Shown: one piece after another, positions 21,060 to 32,624 of the stretch
Layout: every line of letters starts with the position of its first letter
How positions within the stretch are numbered: position 1 is the first letter of the stretch
Origin: Piezodorus guildinii
Taxonomy: Eukaryota > Arthropoda > Insecta > Hemiptera > Pentatomidae
Direction of reading: 5' to 3'
Length of the DNA: 64,000 bases
NCBI GenBank assembly: GCA_023052935.1
Contig: CM041297.1
Coordinates: forward strand, 95,006,484-95,070,483
Notes under the pieces: model-generated
What the model was told of the DNA's origin: nothing
Seen by the model: only the letters and a program-made list of their open reading frames with translations
Database searches by the model: none
Made by a program: the position numbers and the translations under genes

Positions 21060-21400
21060 ATTTTTGGTTTATTATCTTCAATAACGAACCTTTGTAATCG
21101 TCATAGAAAAATAAAATAATGTCAACCCTCTAAACATTTGAGGTCATACGTTTCAAAATACGTAGAACCCGAATAGCAGATAAAAAAAAAATCCGTCTCT
21201 CCATTCTAAGCAGGTGTTCACAGCTTTTCTCCGGAACTACAGAAACGATATTTTCGTGATTTGGCACAACAATACACAGGGCATCCGACAACGAACCAAA
21301 TACCTTGACATTGATTTAGCCTATTAATTTTAAATCGGCGGCCGATTATAAATGTTTTAATTGAATTAATTAACTCAATTATTTTTTAAGATTGATGGTG
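21060..21400 (+). mobile_element. B-type dispersed element fragment
   Basis: Landmarks ggtttattatcttcaataac, tttcaaaatacgtagaaccc and tagcctattaattttaaatc with ggcggccgatt, ending at the aactcaattattttttaag motif. Same core as 3285-3420, 13620-13960 (minus), 36040-36405 (minus) and 52480-52930. Confidence 0.6.
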
Positions 21401-21949
21401 GATTCAAGGGTTTGGGCCGATGGATTCATGTCACAAGTTAGACTGTCGTCAAATATTTTTATTTTATTCTGTGACAGTATCCGAAACTTTGAGTATGTTA
21501 ACGTCCTTGTGAAGCAATTAGTTGGTTAAATAAAACGGCGCATCCACGATTATGCGTAATATTTTCGATTGGAAAGACTAAATTATTTAGATGTAAGAGG
21601 TTTTGGCAGATCCCCATAGCTCTATCTCGTATGTCTATAAGGGTTTGATATGTACTTTGTAAATAGTTATTTTAGGGTTAAAGGATAATTTTGATCGTTT
21701 GTGCCAGCTTTTTTCTGTTAAGTCTTATCCTCAGTGTGTTATCTTTAGAAGTTGGAATATTTATATCCTTGAAATACACTGTTGGACATTAACTATGTTT
21801 AAGAGTGAAAACAATGAACACAATCTTGGCTTGATTCATTTTTACTTGAATCATTAATGAAATAATCTAAACGTTGAAATAATTAATATAAATGTCAGCT
21901 TATGGATTAATAACTTTACGATTTAGTACGTAATATCGGTTAGAAAAAC
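21401..21949. other. Intergenic DNA, nothing recognised
   Basis: No open frame of interest and no homology to other parts of the window noticed. Confidence 0.4.
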
Positions 21950-22258
21950 TTTGCACTATATGGAGTAATATAAATTGTACGATACTGTACGGTGGCAACA
22001 CTGAATTCCATAACCTCCTTCATTAGGAACATTACAAACAACATATGTTCATAAGTTTATGGGCTTCCTATTAACTTATTTTATTGCGTGTTGACTTTTC
22101 TAAAATCTTGCGCTTTATAACATTATATTATATGCCATTCTATATTACTACTAATATTTCAGAAACATTTTTTGATGGTATTATATTAAAAACCGTATCA
22201 AAATGTGTTGCGTGGTTTATAAGAAGTGTTCACGTGTCACGGAAACCAAGAGGGGCGA

Positions 22259-22319
<61 letters not shown>

Positions 22320-22320
22320 T
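21950..22320 (+). mobile_element. Family D dispersed repeat, copy 1
   Basis: Landmarks aattgtacgatactgtacgg, atgttcataagtttatgggc and cattttttgatgg, then a (TA)n tract. The same order occurs at 39845-40245 and at 50625-51900. No coding capacity. The (TA)n or ctatata end is shared by all three copies, suggesting it belongs to the element. Confidence 0.6.
22262..22315. repeat. (TA)n microsatellite
   Basis: About 54 bases of TA dinucleotide at the end of the family D copy. Confidence 0.93.
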
Positions 22321-22859
22321 TATATATACAGAGAGATAATTAATGTTGTGCTAAGGTATGATCTGTAATAGTCTGATGCAACCCTACAATTAGTGTGAAA
22401 TGTTCCCCTATAGAATTGCCCTGTATTTTATAAAATAGATAAAAGGAAATACGAAGGAATCGTTATAAAAGTGACAGATTAAGCATCTAAGTTAATAATT
22501 TATCTGTTTTAGAGTGGGTTTCCAACCCTCGACAACAGATGGCAGGTCGGTACTGAGGCGGCGCGAAAGCCAGCCTAGACTCCAGTCGGTCTCCGCCAGT
22601 GCTGGGTAAGCGGTAGTCTCCTTCAACACTTCCAAGTCTACGCAATTTGGTATGTTATTATCAATTATATACAGATGAAGAAATAGTTAAAAATTTAAAA
22701 TAATATCCATATAACACAATTAGATTTTCTACATGCATATTAGTAAATATAATAATAACCAGACGCTTGCATTAAGATCATAATAATGACAGGGTAACTC
22801 AGTAATTGAGCTATAAGATAAGGTAAAACTAATACATTGTAGTAAAAATAATAAATAAT
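22321..22859. other. Spacer with an isolated GC-rich patch
   Basis: A GC-rich stretch at about 22510-22635, containing ctgaggcggcgcgaaagcca and tcggtctccgccagtgctgg, contrasts with AT-rich surroundings. It could be an exon or promoter of a host gene or part of an unrecognised element; no frame or splice structure decides this. Confidence 0.35.
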
Positions 22860-23960
22860 ATATTTTAGATATTAATCACAATTCCATTAAAACAGTGTTA
22901 AATGAAAAATATGGATATTAATTTAAATAAATATACGTAAATCTCTTTTGAAAACATTTATAAACCTATATGTATTCAATTATTTATTTATTAAATATTT
23001 TTATCTTTACAATTATGCTCCTTTGCAAGCATGAATTATTATTCCTTGTCTAATTCTAAAAACTTCTTGGCGCCAAAAGATAAAAATTCCGAGATTTATA
23101 CACAACTTAAATTCTAAATTTACCTAAATGAAAATATATAATTGTATGTTATAGTATACATAGAAATTCTAATTTGTAGATTATTTATGGTTCAAGAAGA
23201 TCACAATTCCTTTTAAAAAGTGTTAAATAAAAAAATTGGATCTTCAAAAACTTTTCTTTTGTAAACAACATTTATAAACCTACTTGTATTCAATTACTTA
23301 TTTATTAAATATTTTTATATTTACAATAATGCTTCTTTTCGAGCATAAATTATCATAATTTCTTTAGTTCTGAAACCTTCTTGGCGGCATGAGATAAAAC
23401 TCTAAGATTTATACAAAACTTATCAGGTTGTAAATATTGTACATAAACTGAAATTCTGATTTCACTATATGGTGTAGAATAACTAGAAATATAAATTTAT
23501 AAATTATTTTCCTTCGTAAAAACTTAATTTTTACAGGAAATTAGAAATTAAATATCATCTCATTTTCTATTTTCACATACAACGAGTCACATAAAAATAA
23601 GGGGGGAAAAACTTAGAATTAGACATTGTTTTAAAAATATGTCATATCTTCAAAGATTATACTCGATTTATCATTACAAATTCAATTACTTATATTATTA
23701 TTTATAAATATTTTTCACATCTTCTTTTCAAGTACAACTTGTTATCCCTTCTCCAATTCTAAAAACTTCTCAGCGCCAAAAGATTAAACTCTAGAGATTT
23801 GAACAAAACTCAGTTATTTAAGCTAAATTCTGAATTTCCCTAGATGAAAATACACTTATATGTGTTGTAAAATAACTAGAAATCGTAATTTATAAATTAT
23901 TTATCGTTTATAAGAACGTATTTTTTTATAGATACTTATAAGTATAAATTAGTAGCATTT

Positions 23961-23999
<39 letters not shown>

Positions 24000-24190
24000 A
24001 TATATATATTATATATATTTATTTATTTATATTATTATCCTTTGTTTAATATATTTTTATTTTCACATACAACGGGTCAAAATTAGGATAAAAATATCGA
24101 GCTTGGAAATAAAACTGCTTTAAAAAGTTGTCATATTTTCAAAGCCTAAACTTGATTTATCATTACAAAAGATTGAAATACCTAGTGAAA
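22860..24190 (+). repeat. Degenerate long-period tandem array
   Basis: Three diverged units start with attcaattatttatttatta or variants at about 22974, 23288 and 23681, spaced 314 and 393 bases. Each runs through a TTCT-rich segment to ctaattctaaaaacttcttg with ggcgcc. A second motif (attttcacatacaacgagtc ... cgatttatcattacaa) occurs at about 23570-23690 and again at 24060-24180. Much diverged, hence old. No open frame. Confidence 0.7.
23958..24022. repeat. (TA)n-rich tract
   Basis: Interrupted TA dinucleotide repeat inside the degenerate tandem array. Confidence 0.9.
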
Positions 24191-24872
24191 ACAATTAAAC
24201 ACGGTATATTATTGTTTTCGCAAGAGAAAATAGTATTGATCAACCAGAAAGTATTGCTTTTTCACTACCGATAGCGAAGAAACCTAGTATATATATTTAA
24301 TTGCATTTATTTTTTCTTATATAAAAATATATTAAAAAATTAACATTTGACTCACTTTGTTGGTCACCACAGTATTTCAAAATTTTACAATGGTTTTGAA
24401 GCTGAAATTTTTTTACGGAAATATCCTGTCTATACATGCGCTATATTCCTGCGTTTCTGAATAGTTGAACTTTTAGTCGTAGAAAAAAAAAAACTAAAAC
24501 ATGCCTCAAACATTTGAATAAAACAAAACTATACCTCTCATAAAAAAAATATAGTACTTATTTGAAAGATAATCAACTTTGTAACCACATGAAATACAAA
24601 ATAGTATTAATCTAAAATGTATTAGCAAACATGCAAAGATATTTATCAAAACATATATTTGAGCAGTTTGTGTTATAATGGGATAAACAATAAAATAAAA
24701 ATATGGAAAAGACACGGCCAAAATAAATTAGTGAAAAGTAACTCAACTTTTTTGCTCGTTTTTTTTTTTTTTTCAATATTTGCGCAGAGATGGATGGAAA
24801 TGCATAAACGTATTAATTATATGAATGCAATTTCAACCCAAAATTTACGAACAACACAAAATACCTATTTAC

Positions 24873-24952
<80 letters not shown>

Positions 24953-25227
24953 CAGTATGAGGTAAAATAAGCCTAATTTTATTCACTAAGAAGTTTATAA
25001 ATAATAAATTTCTACATTAATAGAAGAAGTAATCAACGTGGCACTTTTCAACGTTTGATAATTATTTGCTATTATTTTAAATGAAGGCAAACTAATATAG
25101 ATTGCATAATATAGACTACTTCCTGCTAGTAATCTCAATGTTCAACGCTCAGTCTCAGACTCTTTTATAGCTCACCCAGCGTCAACAAAGTTGGTTATCT
25201 TTTACTATGGAAAAAGGTTGGACCTGA

Positions 25228-25258
<31 letters not shown>

Positions 25259-25830
25259 GGAATATAATTACTTGTTAAACGGACCAATTATGATCATTTT
25301 TTTTTATTAGTTTCCAAGTTTAATTTAATATGATCTTGAAACATTTTATTTACATAAAATACGCGTATAAGACTCTACTGAAATACGAAGGCCCACTACA
25401 AATGTGTTCCGATCCTCAGATTTCAGATATTCAATTGCGGTGGAAGGTTCTTAAGGCGCAATAGATGGGGGATGTTATGATGAACAATCGTGCCGAGTTA
25501 GAGTGGGTCTAAAAACATTCCCCCAACGACTACCATATTTCTCAAGGCTTAGTGTTGTACCTGATGTTTCTGAAGAACGGTAGGGACAATACTTTTTTTT
25601 ATTATTTTTTTTTATGTCCTCGAAGACCAAATAAATCTCCTTTTTTCTATAATGAATGTGATGCACGAATTCGACATAGGGTATTTGTTTTACCAATTTA
25701 GAACTTATAAAAATAAATTAAACATAAATTACAGGCTTTAATAAAACATTCTATCAAATGAACTACATATCCCAAATATAAATGGTATGATATTAGTTAT
25801 TTAAAATATAATTACATTGAATTTAAGAAT
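24191..25830. other. AT-rich DNA with (TA)n and poly(T) tracts, no gene seen
   Basis: (TA)n lies at about 24879-24948 and a T run at about 25230-25252. A 73-codon minus-strand frame (25696-25475) has a mixed amino-acid composition but no recognisable motif, and I do not call it. The remainder shows no match to repeats in the window. Confidence 0.4.
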
Positions 25831-25834
25831 TTTA

Positions 25835-26785
25835 AAGGCCTTTGACCGAGTCTGGCACCCAGGACTGCAGTACAAATTTCGTAAATTCCTCCCTCCTACT
25901 TACCTCCTCATTATCCAGTCTTACCTCTCTGACAGATCCTTTAAAATAAATAACAATAGTTCCTATTCGTCCATTTGTACTCAGTCTGCTGGTGTTCCTC
26001 AAGGCAGTATCCTTGGACCAATTCTTTACACAGTTTATACAGCTGATATCTCAACCCATCCTAACAATAAATCCCAACAAATTACCTTTACCCTTCGTCG
26101 AAAACCTGTGACATCCTGCCCTACAGTGTTCTTTAATGATATTCCGTTTGTCCCGGTTGAACAGATCCGCTATTTAGGACTCCTGCTTGACAAACAACTT
26201 ACATGGAATCCGCATACAAGACTGAAAAGACAAGAAACTGCACGACGATTTCGGCTACTCCAACACTTACTAGACAGACGCTCCAACCTTTCACTTAACT
26301 ACAAAAGACTCATTTACATGACCATCATAAGGCCTCTCTGGACCTACGGGCTTTGGAGCTCCACTAAACCATCAAACTCTTCCCGTATCCAATCCTTACA
26401 ATCCAAAATCCTTCGCAAAATCTTTAACGCTCTTTAGTTTGTCACGAATAAAATCATCCATAATGACCTTGATGTTCCTATATGTTGCTGATTTGTCCCG
26501 TACCAGGTATCACACCTTCCATGAAAAACTCCACTCCCACTCTAATCCATTACTTTCAATCCTTGCTTCTTCTTCAATACCTAATAATCCTCCGAGGCGT
26601 CTGAAAAGAAGATGGACTCGAGACCTTCTTGTTTACCTTGTTGTTGTGACTCACTACCAAAGAGTGCTGCCAATGGGCAGTTTTCTTCGTGTTTATTTCA
26701 TGTGTTATAACATTTCAGCATATTTACTTGATGTTTTTTTTTGTACAGTTGTAAATTTCAATAAAAATATATTAAAAAAAAAAGC
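25835..26785 (+). pseudogene. Jockey J1 fragment with internal deletion over the catalytic motif
   Basis: Starts abruptly at the FDRVWHPGL block and ends with the J1 3' UTR (gtgctgccaatgggcagttt) and a short A tail. Between ADISTHPN and KSQQITFTLRRKP about 170 bases are missing compared with the copy at 30936-32605; this removes the YADD motif but keeps the reading frame, giving a 206-codon frame (25817-26437). A stop at 26435 and a shifted frame (26439-26798) follow. No target duplication found, so the 5' junction may be a later rearrangement. Confidence 0.88.
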
Positions 26786-27658
26786 AGAAGCAGAATGATT
26801 CAAGTTTATTTAAATTATTAATACAATAATAATAGCTTTATTTCATTCTTTACATAGCAATGTGCCTCTCCCTTTTGGGTGGAATAAGTCTCCTTTTGAA
26901 CAGAAAAGTAGTTTCAAAAGAAACAGTGAGGTTGGGACCCTGAAATCAAGATTGTCCCAATAGATAATATAATATTCCTATATTATATAATAATCCTCTA
27001 TTCCTAATATAGGAAAAATTACGGGAGATAAAGACCCTATTGGGTGCCAAAGAGGTGAGAAAGGGGAGAGTATGGAGCGAGGAAGAAAGAAGAATGCAGT
27101 CTGAAAGAATGAAGAAGAGATGGGAAGACAGGAAGAGGGGGTAATTTCCTAATGTGTAGGAAAAGTTGGGAGAAAATGATATTTGGGTTGTCTATAAGGC
27201 CGTTTCTCGTAAAAAAAAAAATAAAATAAAATAATAATAATAAATAGAAATACATTATCTGATTTCCCCTAGCGGCAGAAACCTACGCTTCGCCACTGAT
27301 GGTAAAGTATCTCCCTTCCTCTTAAAGCCGTAATTATAGTGACCTATTCATTACTCTATAATTTTTGCAAAGCTAATTATAATTTCGTTTGAGATCGGTT
27401 AGATTTTTTTTCAAAGTCTCTCAGGTTTTTATGATCGTTTTCTTTGAAACTGAATAGACATCTTATAATATTCTGTTGCTTAGGTAAAAAAAAAAAAAAA
27501 TCCTTTTAATAATTTTCATTACATCAATGAAAATACTGATAAAAAAATTATTAAATTTAAATGAGTTGAAAATTATTTATTACCTTATAATTTAAGTTAT
27601 CATAATTCTATCAATAACCATTGCGGGTTCAGAACAAAATATGTACACACACAAACAT
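26786..27658. other. Intergenic DNA with A-rich and purine-rich parts
   Basis: A purine-rich stretch at about 27030-27150 and an A-rich tract at 27210-27245. No gene or known repeat recognised. Confidence 0.4.
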
Positions 27659-27910
27659 ATATATTTGTTTATTTATTTAACGTCACTTAATGCTACTGTG
27701 GGAAATCGTACGATGCTACTGTGCGAGTCCTAAATTTTGCCTATCCAGGTTTCATTAGGATTGGGGATCTTTATCGAGTAACTGACGTCGCACATGCTCG
27801 GGACCACCTTTTTACGTCCCCTCCGAAGGGCGCTATAACAAAGGATTACACCCTCGACCTTAGGCTTAGAAGGCTGTTATGCTAGCCACTATGCTTCAGG
27901 TGGTCTTCCA
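27659..27910 (-). mobile_element. tRNA-derived SINE, family S1, copy 2
   Basis: Reverse complement of the SINE at 113-372: the tail tttgtttatttatttaa at the left, the body acctggataggc in reverse complement at about 27740, and the A-box side (gctagccactatgcttcagg) at the right. Divergence from copy 1 is moderate. Confidence 0.75.
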
Positions 27911-27984
27911 CATATATGTTTAACGTATCATAAGAATTTTAAATCTTTTTGGATTAATATACATCTTTTCGCAAGTATAAATAT

Positions 27985-28710
27985 CAAACATATTCAATCC
28001 AAAGTCCTCAGAAGAATAGTAAATTCCCCTTATTATGTGATAAGGAACTTACTAACCTAACTAATTAATTATATAATTTTAAATTAATTTTAAAACACAT
28101 GTTAAGTATTAATTAATGTCGATAAAATTTTTGTGAAAATAAGAATAATCTTGATTTGTAAAGGCTTCACAACATCATGTAACCAAGTATACTCGCACTA
28201 AGAAATTAATGTTCCTGATTCTAGCCCAACTTTCCTTATTCCATCAGAACCTTATTCATCATCTAGCACAATCCTTATCCAGCTCCACTCACCCATACAA
28301 CCCTCCTCGAAGGTTGAAAGGGCAGTGGCCCCGACAGATTTTCTTTTTTAAATACTTTTGCTGAAGTTCTGACTCAGTCAGATTCTCCTCTAATGTACAG
28401 TATGTCTTGCTGGAACTGACTGGTGACGCGGCTGAGAAAAAGGAGCTCTGGGATCCCTCGGATTCTGCTACCCCGCCAGGGTTTCTCAGCAGATTGTAAA
28501 AATTATATATAAGGGTTTATCTTTTCATCGCTTATTTGTTAACCCTGTATTTATTTTATTAATATATTTTCTTATTATATGTATGTCTTTATTTAATTCT
28601 TTTTTTTAAACATTGCGTGAATGTGATTTTATTGCATTATTATTATTATTATTATTGTCCAATGAAGACAAATTGTAATATATCTGAATGAATATTGTAA
28701 ATTTTGACTC
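27985..28710 (+). pseudogene. Jockey J2 3' fragment
   Basis: Begins with the coding block for RIQSFQSKVLRTIVNAPYYV (about 27985-28065, diverged), is interrupted by about 125 bases of AT-rich DNA, and resumes near 28190 with the PPRRLKRQWPRD-type end at 28310-28345 and the J2 3' UTR (gttctgactcagtcagattc; gactggtgacgcggctgaga). Frame is lost at several places. The end is near 28700 without a clear A tail. Confidence 0.8.
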
Positions 28711-30285
28711 AAAATATAGCAAAAAGCCTATTATTAGGAGAAAAAAACAAGAATAAAAACTGTTATTAATAAATGTCTGGGTCATCCTCAATTTGCTGAT
28801 TTTAAGAAATAAATTTAAATTATTCTCTTAAATTTTTAAGTTTTACTCATGAGTAAAGGTTTTTCTTTTTCTGAATAGAGAAAGAGAGGGAGAGAGAATG
28901 GGCGAAAGAGAGAGGGGAGAGAGAGAGGGAGAGATTTTATTGTCTTAGGGCCTGAGGCCTTTTCTTACAGACAAAATAATGAATTTTTCACATACGTTTT
29001 ATGGTCTATTACTACAATTATAAAAATCTTAACATTTTAATAATAAGAGAGAGAGAGAGAGATTAAGAGAGAAAGAGAGAGAGAGAGAGATTAAGAAGAC
29101 GGAGAAGGGAGAGGAATAGAGGGTTTTTAATCATAATAAAAAAAATCTACCGTTTTTCATTTGGCTACTGAAACTAGGTAAAACAAAATTAAACTAGGTT
29201 TAATAACATAACTTGATTAAATCGAAACTAACTGCACTCTCCCTTTTAATAGCTAGAAATATAAATATGCAAAAAAAAAACTGGTATTCTGATAGAAAAA
29301 AATAAATAAACTCTAGACAAAAAATAAATTGAAATTTTTTTTCCCCACTTTGTTAAGACCAAACTGAAAGGTTGATTAGTTGTTTTACTGGCCTGAAATA
29401 AATTATTTATTTAGGGTTTCAAGCCTTTAGAAAAGGCAAAACTGTAACGTAAACTGCTTATAATCTGTCAAATTTAAATTGGTGCCTCTGGTTCGAATAT
29501 AAAAGTCCTTGTTTTGTTGAAGATAAATGAGTGCTAGAGGAATTTCTCTTCGCCTCCTTTAACGTCATCTAACAAGGTCTACAGCTAATATACGTCATCG
29601 TAACGAGGTATTCAAGTCTCCTTCCCTCCTTATTTTGACACAATTTAAATTGTCTAGTTTATTTTATGGCACTAATGCTTATGAATGAGCTGATGAGTGG
29701 TATTCATTCACAATTAATTGGTTATATAATATCGTGAAAAGCTTACGTCATTAATATTAAACTTAATATTTATTGTTATTTACGTTCATTCAATGGATTT
29801 CCTTTTGGTCTAGATAGAAATCCCCAATTGGATCGGCTGCTCATCTTTGCTGAGTTGCTATGAATACACTGCCAAATAAATGCATATCCATATTACTTAT
29901 ATCGGTATAGTTCTTAGAAATTCGCAAATCCAGCTAGTCGAAGATTATAGTCTCCGCTATGTTGTGGAACTAATCCTTTCCAAGATCAAACTCTTCCGAA
30001 AATGCTCTCGTAGCTAATGGGATGGTCCCCCTGCTTCTAAACCAAAGCGTTTAACAGTAAATGCTCTTTAGCAGAACTCCTCACGAAACTTTTCTCTCAG
30101 GTAGGGAATACATTTTTTATAAATGTTTTATTTATATATGTTTTTATGGATGTTTTTATTTCCGAAAATTAGATTCTTATCTGATTGTAGAATCTACTAT
30201 CAGTGCTTCCTTTCCTGTTTCACTAAATGCTAAGACGCCCTCAAATCTTGTTGACCAAGGTGTGACCAATCTTGTCAGTATCAAG
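28711..30285. other. Intergenic DNA with (GA)n tracts
   Basis: GA-rich simple sequence at about 28875-28935 and 29046-29100. Between them lies a hairpin-forming agggcctgaggcctttt. No gene is recognised; a 102-codon frame at 30061-30369 ends across an A-type terminus and is not called. Confidence 0.45.
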
Positions 30286-30289
30286 GAGA

Positions 30290-30330
30290 TAAGTGAAAGT
30301 CGTGTGTTGCCCGCACCAGATTTTTTCATT
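30290..30330 (-). mobile_element. Isolated terminus of the A/B-type element group
   Basis: gtgaaagtcgtgtgttgccc followed by gcaccagatttt is the shared 5' terminus in reverse orientation. Sequence to the right (about 30380-30600) resembles the interior of B/C-type copies in reverse orientation, so the locus is a rearranged composite. Confidence 0.55.
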
Positions 30331-30615
30331 TTGTTGGAGTATATAAATCTATTTTTATTTTTTTCCTAAACTCTACACATATTTTTCTTTATCTATAATA
30401 ATTATGTTATGGGCATGTTTATGGGTAAAATTTTAATTTTTTTTCCAATTATTCTAGGTTTTTTTGGTAATAAAACCTTATTGTTTTTTCTCTATCTTCG
30501 ATTTAGAAGTTTTTCGTTTTTTGTATTTTTATTTATCACTCTTTACAGATACTAAAACTTAGTTATGGACGTATTTATGGGTGAAATTTCACTTTTTTTT
30601 TTTTTTTAATTATTC

Positions 30616-30935
30616 CATAAATATTCCATTTATTTTAGACCTTATACCATTAAAATTCTCTAAATTTCATCAGAACCTTATCCATCACCCTAATCCCCTA
30701 GCTCAATCCTTATCCAGATCCACACATCCTTACCATCCTCCTAGAAGGTTGAAACGGCTGTGGCCTCGAGACCGCTTGTAACATGTATATTGGAGTTCTA
30801 GCATTGGCTAGATTCTCCACTCACGTGCTGTATGCTTGTGAATTGTATATAGGTATGAGTGACTTTTGTATATATATATTATTGATTTTGTTTTGTATAT
30901 ATGTATATTGTATTATTATTATATAAATTTATTGT
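30616..30935 (+). pseudogene. Jockey J2 3' end, left part of a split copy
   Basis: Codes for IPFILDLIPLKF and the LKRLWPRDRL end (stop at 30779), then the J2 3' UTR (ggagttctagcattggctag). The UTR is interrupted at 30935 by a J1 Jockey and at 32624 by the foldback element, and its last part continues at 35690-35770. Confidence 0.85.
30925..30935. repeat. Probable target-site duplication of J1 copy, left
   Basis: aaatttattgt; aaatatattgt follows the A tail at 32606-32616. One mismatch in 11; leading As are ambiguous. Confidence 0.6.
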
Positions 30936-32605
30936 GAAGAGAAATCCCAAATATTCGCTCAGCACCTTTTTAAAACATTCAATCCGCATCCTGAAATCCT
31001 TAATCCGCATCACCTAGAATTCGTTGAAGCAGAACTGGATATCCCACTCCAGTTGGCCCTTCCTCCTAAGGCATTTCATCCCTCAGAAATTTTAAACTTA
31101 ATCAACAAATTACCTTCCCGAAAAGCTCCCGGACACAATTTAATCACTGCCCAAATCCTTAAGCAACTTCCTAGAAAAGCCATTCTATTCCTAACATATA
31201 TTTACAATTCCGTACTCCGCACTACATACTTTCCTCAATCCTGGAAATTAGCTATAGTTAAAATGATCCCCAAACCCAAAAAGCCACTGGAGCTCCCTTC
31301 TTCTTACCGTCCTATTTCTCTTTTACCCATCATGGGTAAAATCCTAGAAGGACTCCTCCTAAAACGTCTATACCCGATCCTAGAATCTTATCACATAATC
31401 CCAGACCACCAGTTTGGGTTCCGTACTTCCCACTCCACCATCCAGCAATGTCACCGTGTGGTGGATGTGGTCTCGTCTGCATTGGAGCGTGGACTTTACT
31501 GCACGGGAGCCTTTCTCGACGTAGAACAGGCCTTCGATCGAGTCTGGCACCCAGGACTGCTGTATAAACTCCGTAGATTCCTTCCTCCAACATATTTTCT
31601 AATCATCCAGTCCTACCTCTCCGACAGATCCTTCAAAATAAACCACAGTCGCTCCTATTCATCTCTTCTTACCCAGTCTGCTGGTGTTCCTCAGGGCAGC
31701 ATTCTGGGACCCATCCTTTACACAGTTTATACAGCTGATATCCCAACCCATCCTAACACATTCCTTTCTACCGATGCCGATGACACTTGCGTGCTATCAG
31801 TTCATAATGATCCTAGTATTGCCTCTCAAACTCTCCAATCCCATATCAGAGACCTTGAGGTATGGTGTCAGAATTGGAGAATGAAAATCAATTCCAATAA
31901 ATCCCATCAAATTACCTTCACCCTTCGTCGAAAACCTATGACATCCTGTCCTACAGTGTCCTTTAATGATATTCCGCTTGTCCCGGTTGAACAGATCCGC
32001 TATTTAGGACTCCTGCTTGACAAACGACTTACATGGAATCCGCATACAAGACTGAAAAGACAAGAAACTGCTCGACGTTTTCGGCTACTCCAACACTTAC
32101 TAGACAGACGCTCTAACCTTTCACTTAACTACAAAAGACATATTTACATGACAATCATAAGGCCTATCTGGACCTACGGAGTTGAGCTATGGGGCTCTAC
32201 TAAACCATCCAATTCTTCCCGTATACAATCCTTACAATCCAAAATCCTTCGTAAAATCCTCAACTTTCCTTACTTTGTCACAAACAGAATCATTCATAAA
32301 GACCTCCAAGTTCCGTATGTAGCCGATTTGGCCCGTACCAGGTATCATTCCTTCCATGACAAACTCCATTCCCGCTCTAATCCACTAGTTTCAATCCTAA
32401 ATTCCTCTACAATCCCTGATAATCCACCGAGGCGTCTGAAGAGAAGATGGCCTCGAGACCTTCTTGTTTAGATTGATTACTAGAGTGCTGCCAATGGGCA
32501 GTTTCTCTTCACGTTTTTCATGTACATATTCTTTATCAGCATATTTACTTGATGTATTGTAGTATACAGTTATAAATTTCAATAAAATATAATTAAAAAA
32601 AAAAA
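30936..32605 (+). mobile_element. Jockey J1 LINE, 5'-truncated copy inserted in the J2 tail
   Basis: Begins in the linker before the RT (gaagagaaatcccaaatatt, matching 47110 in the full-length copy). It contains an uninterrupted RT frame and the J1 3' UTR with gtgctgccaatgggcagttt, and ends with caataaaatataatt plus a poly(A) tail (about 32595-32608). It sits inside J2 3' UTR sequence, so it is younger than that J2 copy. Confidence 0.92.
31053..32471 (+). CDS. Jockey J1 ORF2, C-terminal RT part, 472 codons, damaged active site
   Basis: Same length and extent as the frame at 7927-9345. Seen: SYRPISLLPIMGKILEGL, FLDVEQAFDRVWHPGLL (catalytic Asp intact), SAGVPQGSILGP and YLGLLLDKRLTWNPHTRLKR, ending PPRRLKRRWPRDLLV. 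The catalytic motif reads DADD instead of YADD (STDADDTCVLS), a substitution at the conserved aromatic position expected to harm the polymerase. GHNLIT replaces GHDLIT of the sister copies near residue 28. No stop codons. The ATG is internal to the ancestral protein; endonuclease and ORF1 are lost. Confidence 0.9.
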   Translation: MALPPKAFHPSEILNLINKLPSRKAPGHNLITAQILKQLPRKAILFLTYIYNSVLRTTYFPQSWKLAIVKMIPKPKKPLELPSSYRPISLLPIMGKILEGLLLKRLYPILESYHIIPDHQFGFRTSHSTIQQCHRVVDVVSSALERGLYCTGAFLDVEQAFDRVWHPGLLYKLRRFLPPTYFLIIQSYLSDRSFKINHSRSYSSLLTQSAGVPQGSILGPILYTVYTADIPTHPNTFLSTDADDTCVLSVHNDPSIASQTLQSHIRDLEVWCQNWRMKINSNKSHQITFTLRRKPMTSCPTVSFNDIPLVPVEQIRYLGLLLDKRLTWNPHTRLKRQETARRFRLLQHLLDRRSNLSLNYKRHIYMTIIRPIWTYGVELWGSTKPSNSSRIQSLQSKILRKILNFPYFVTNRIIHKDLQVPYVADLARTRYHSFHDKLHSRSNPLVSILNSSTIPDNPPRRLKRRWPRDLLV

Positions 32606-32624
32606 AAATATATTGTTTTGTATA

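Noticed and set aside
25475..25696. 73-codon minus-strand frame
   Set aside because: No motif or supporting context; length is within chance expectation for a 64-kb window.
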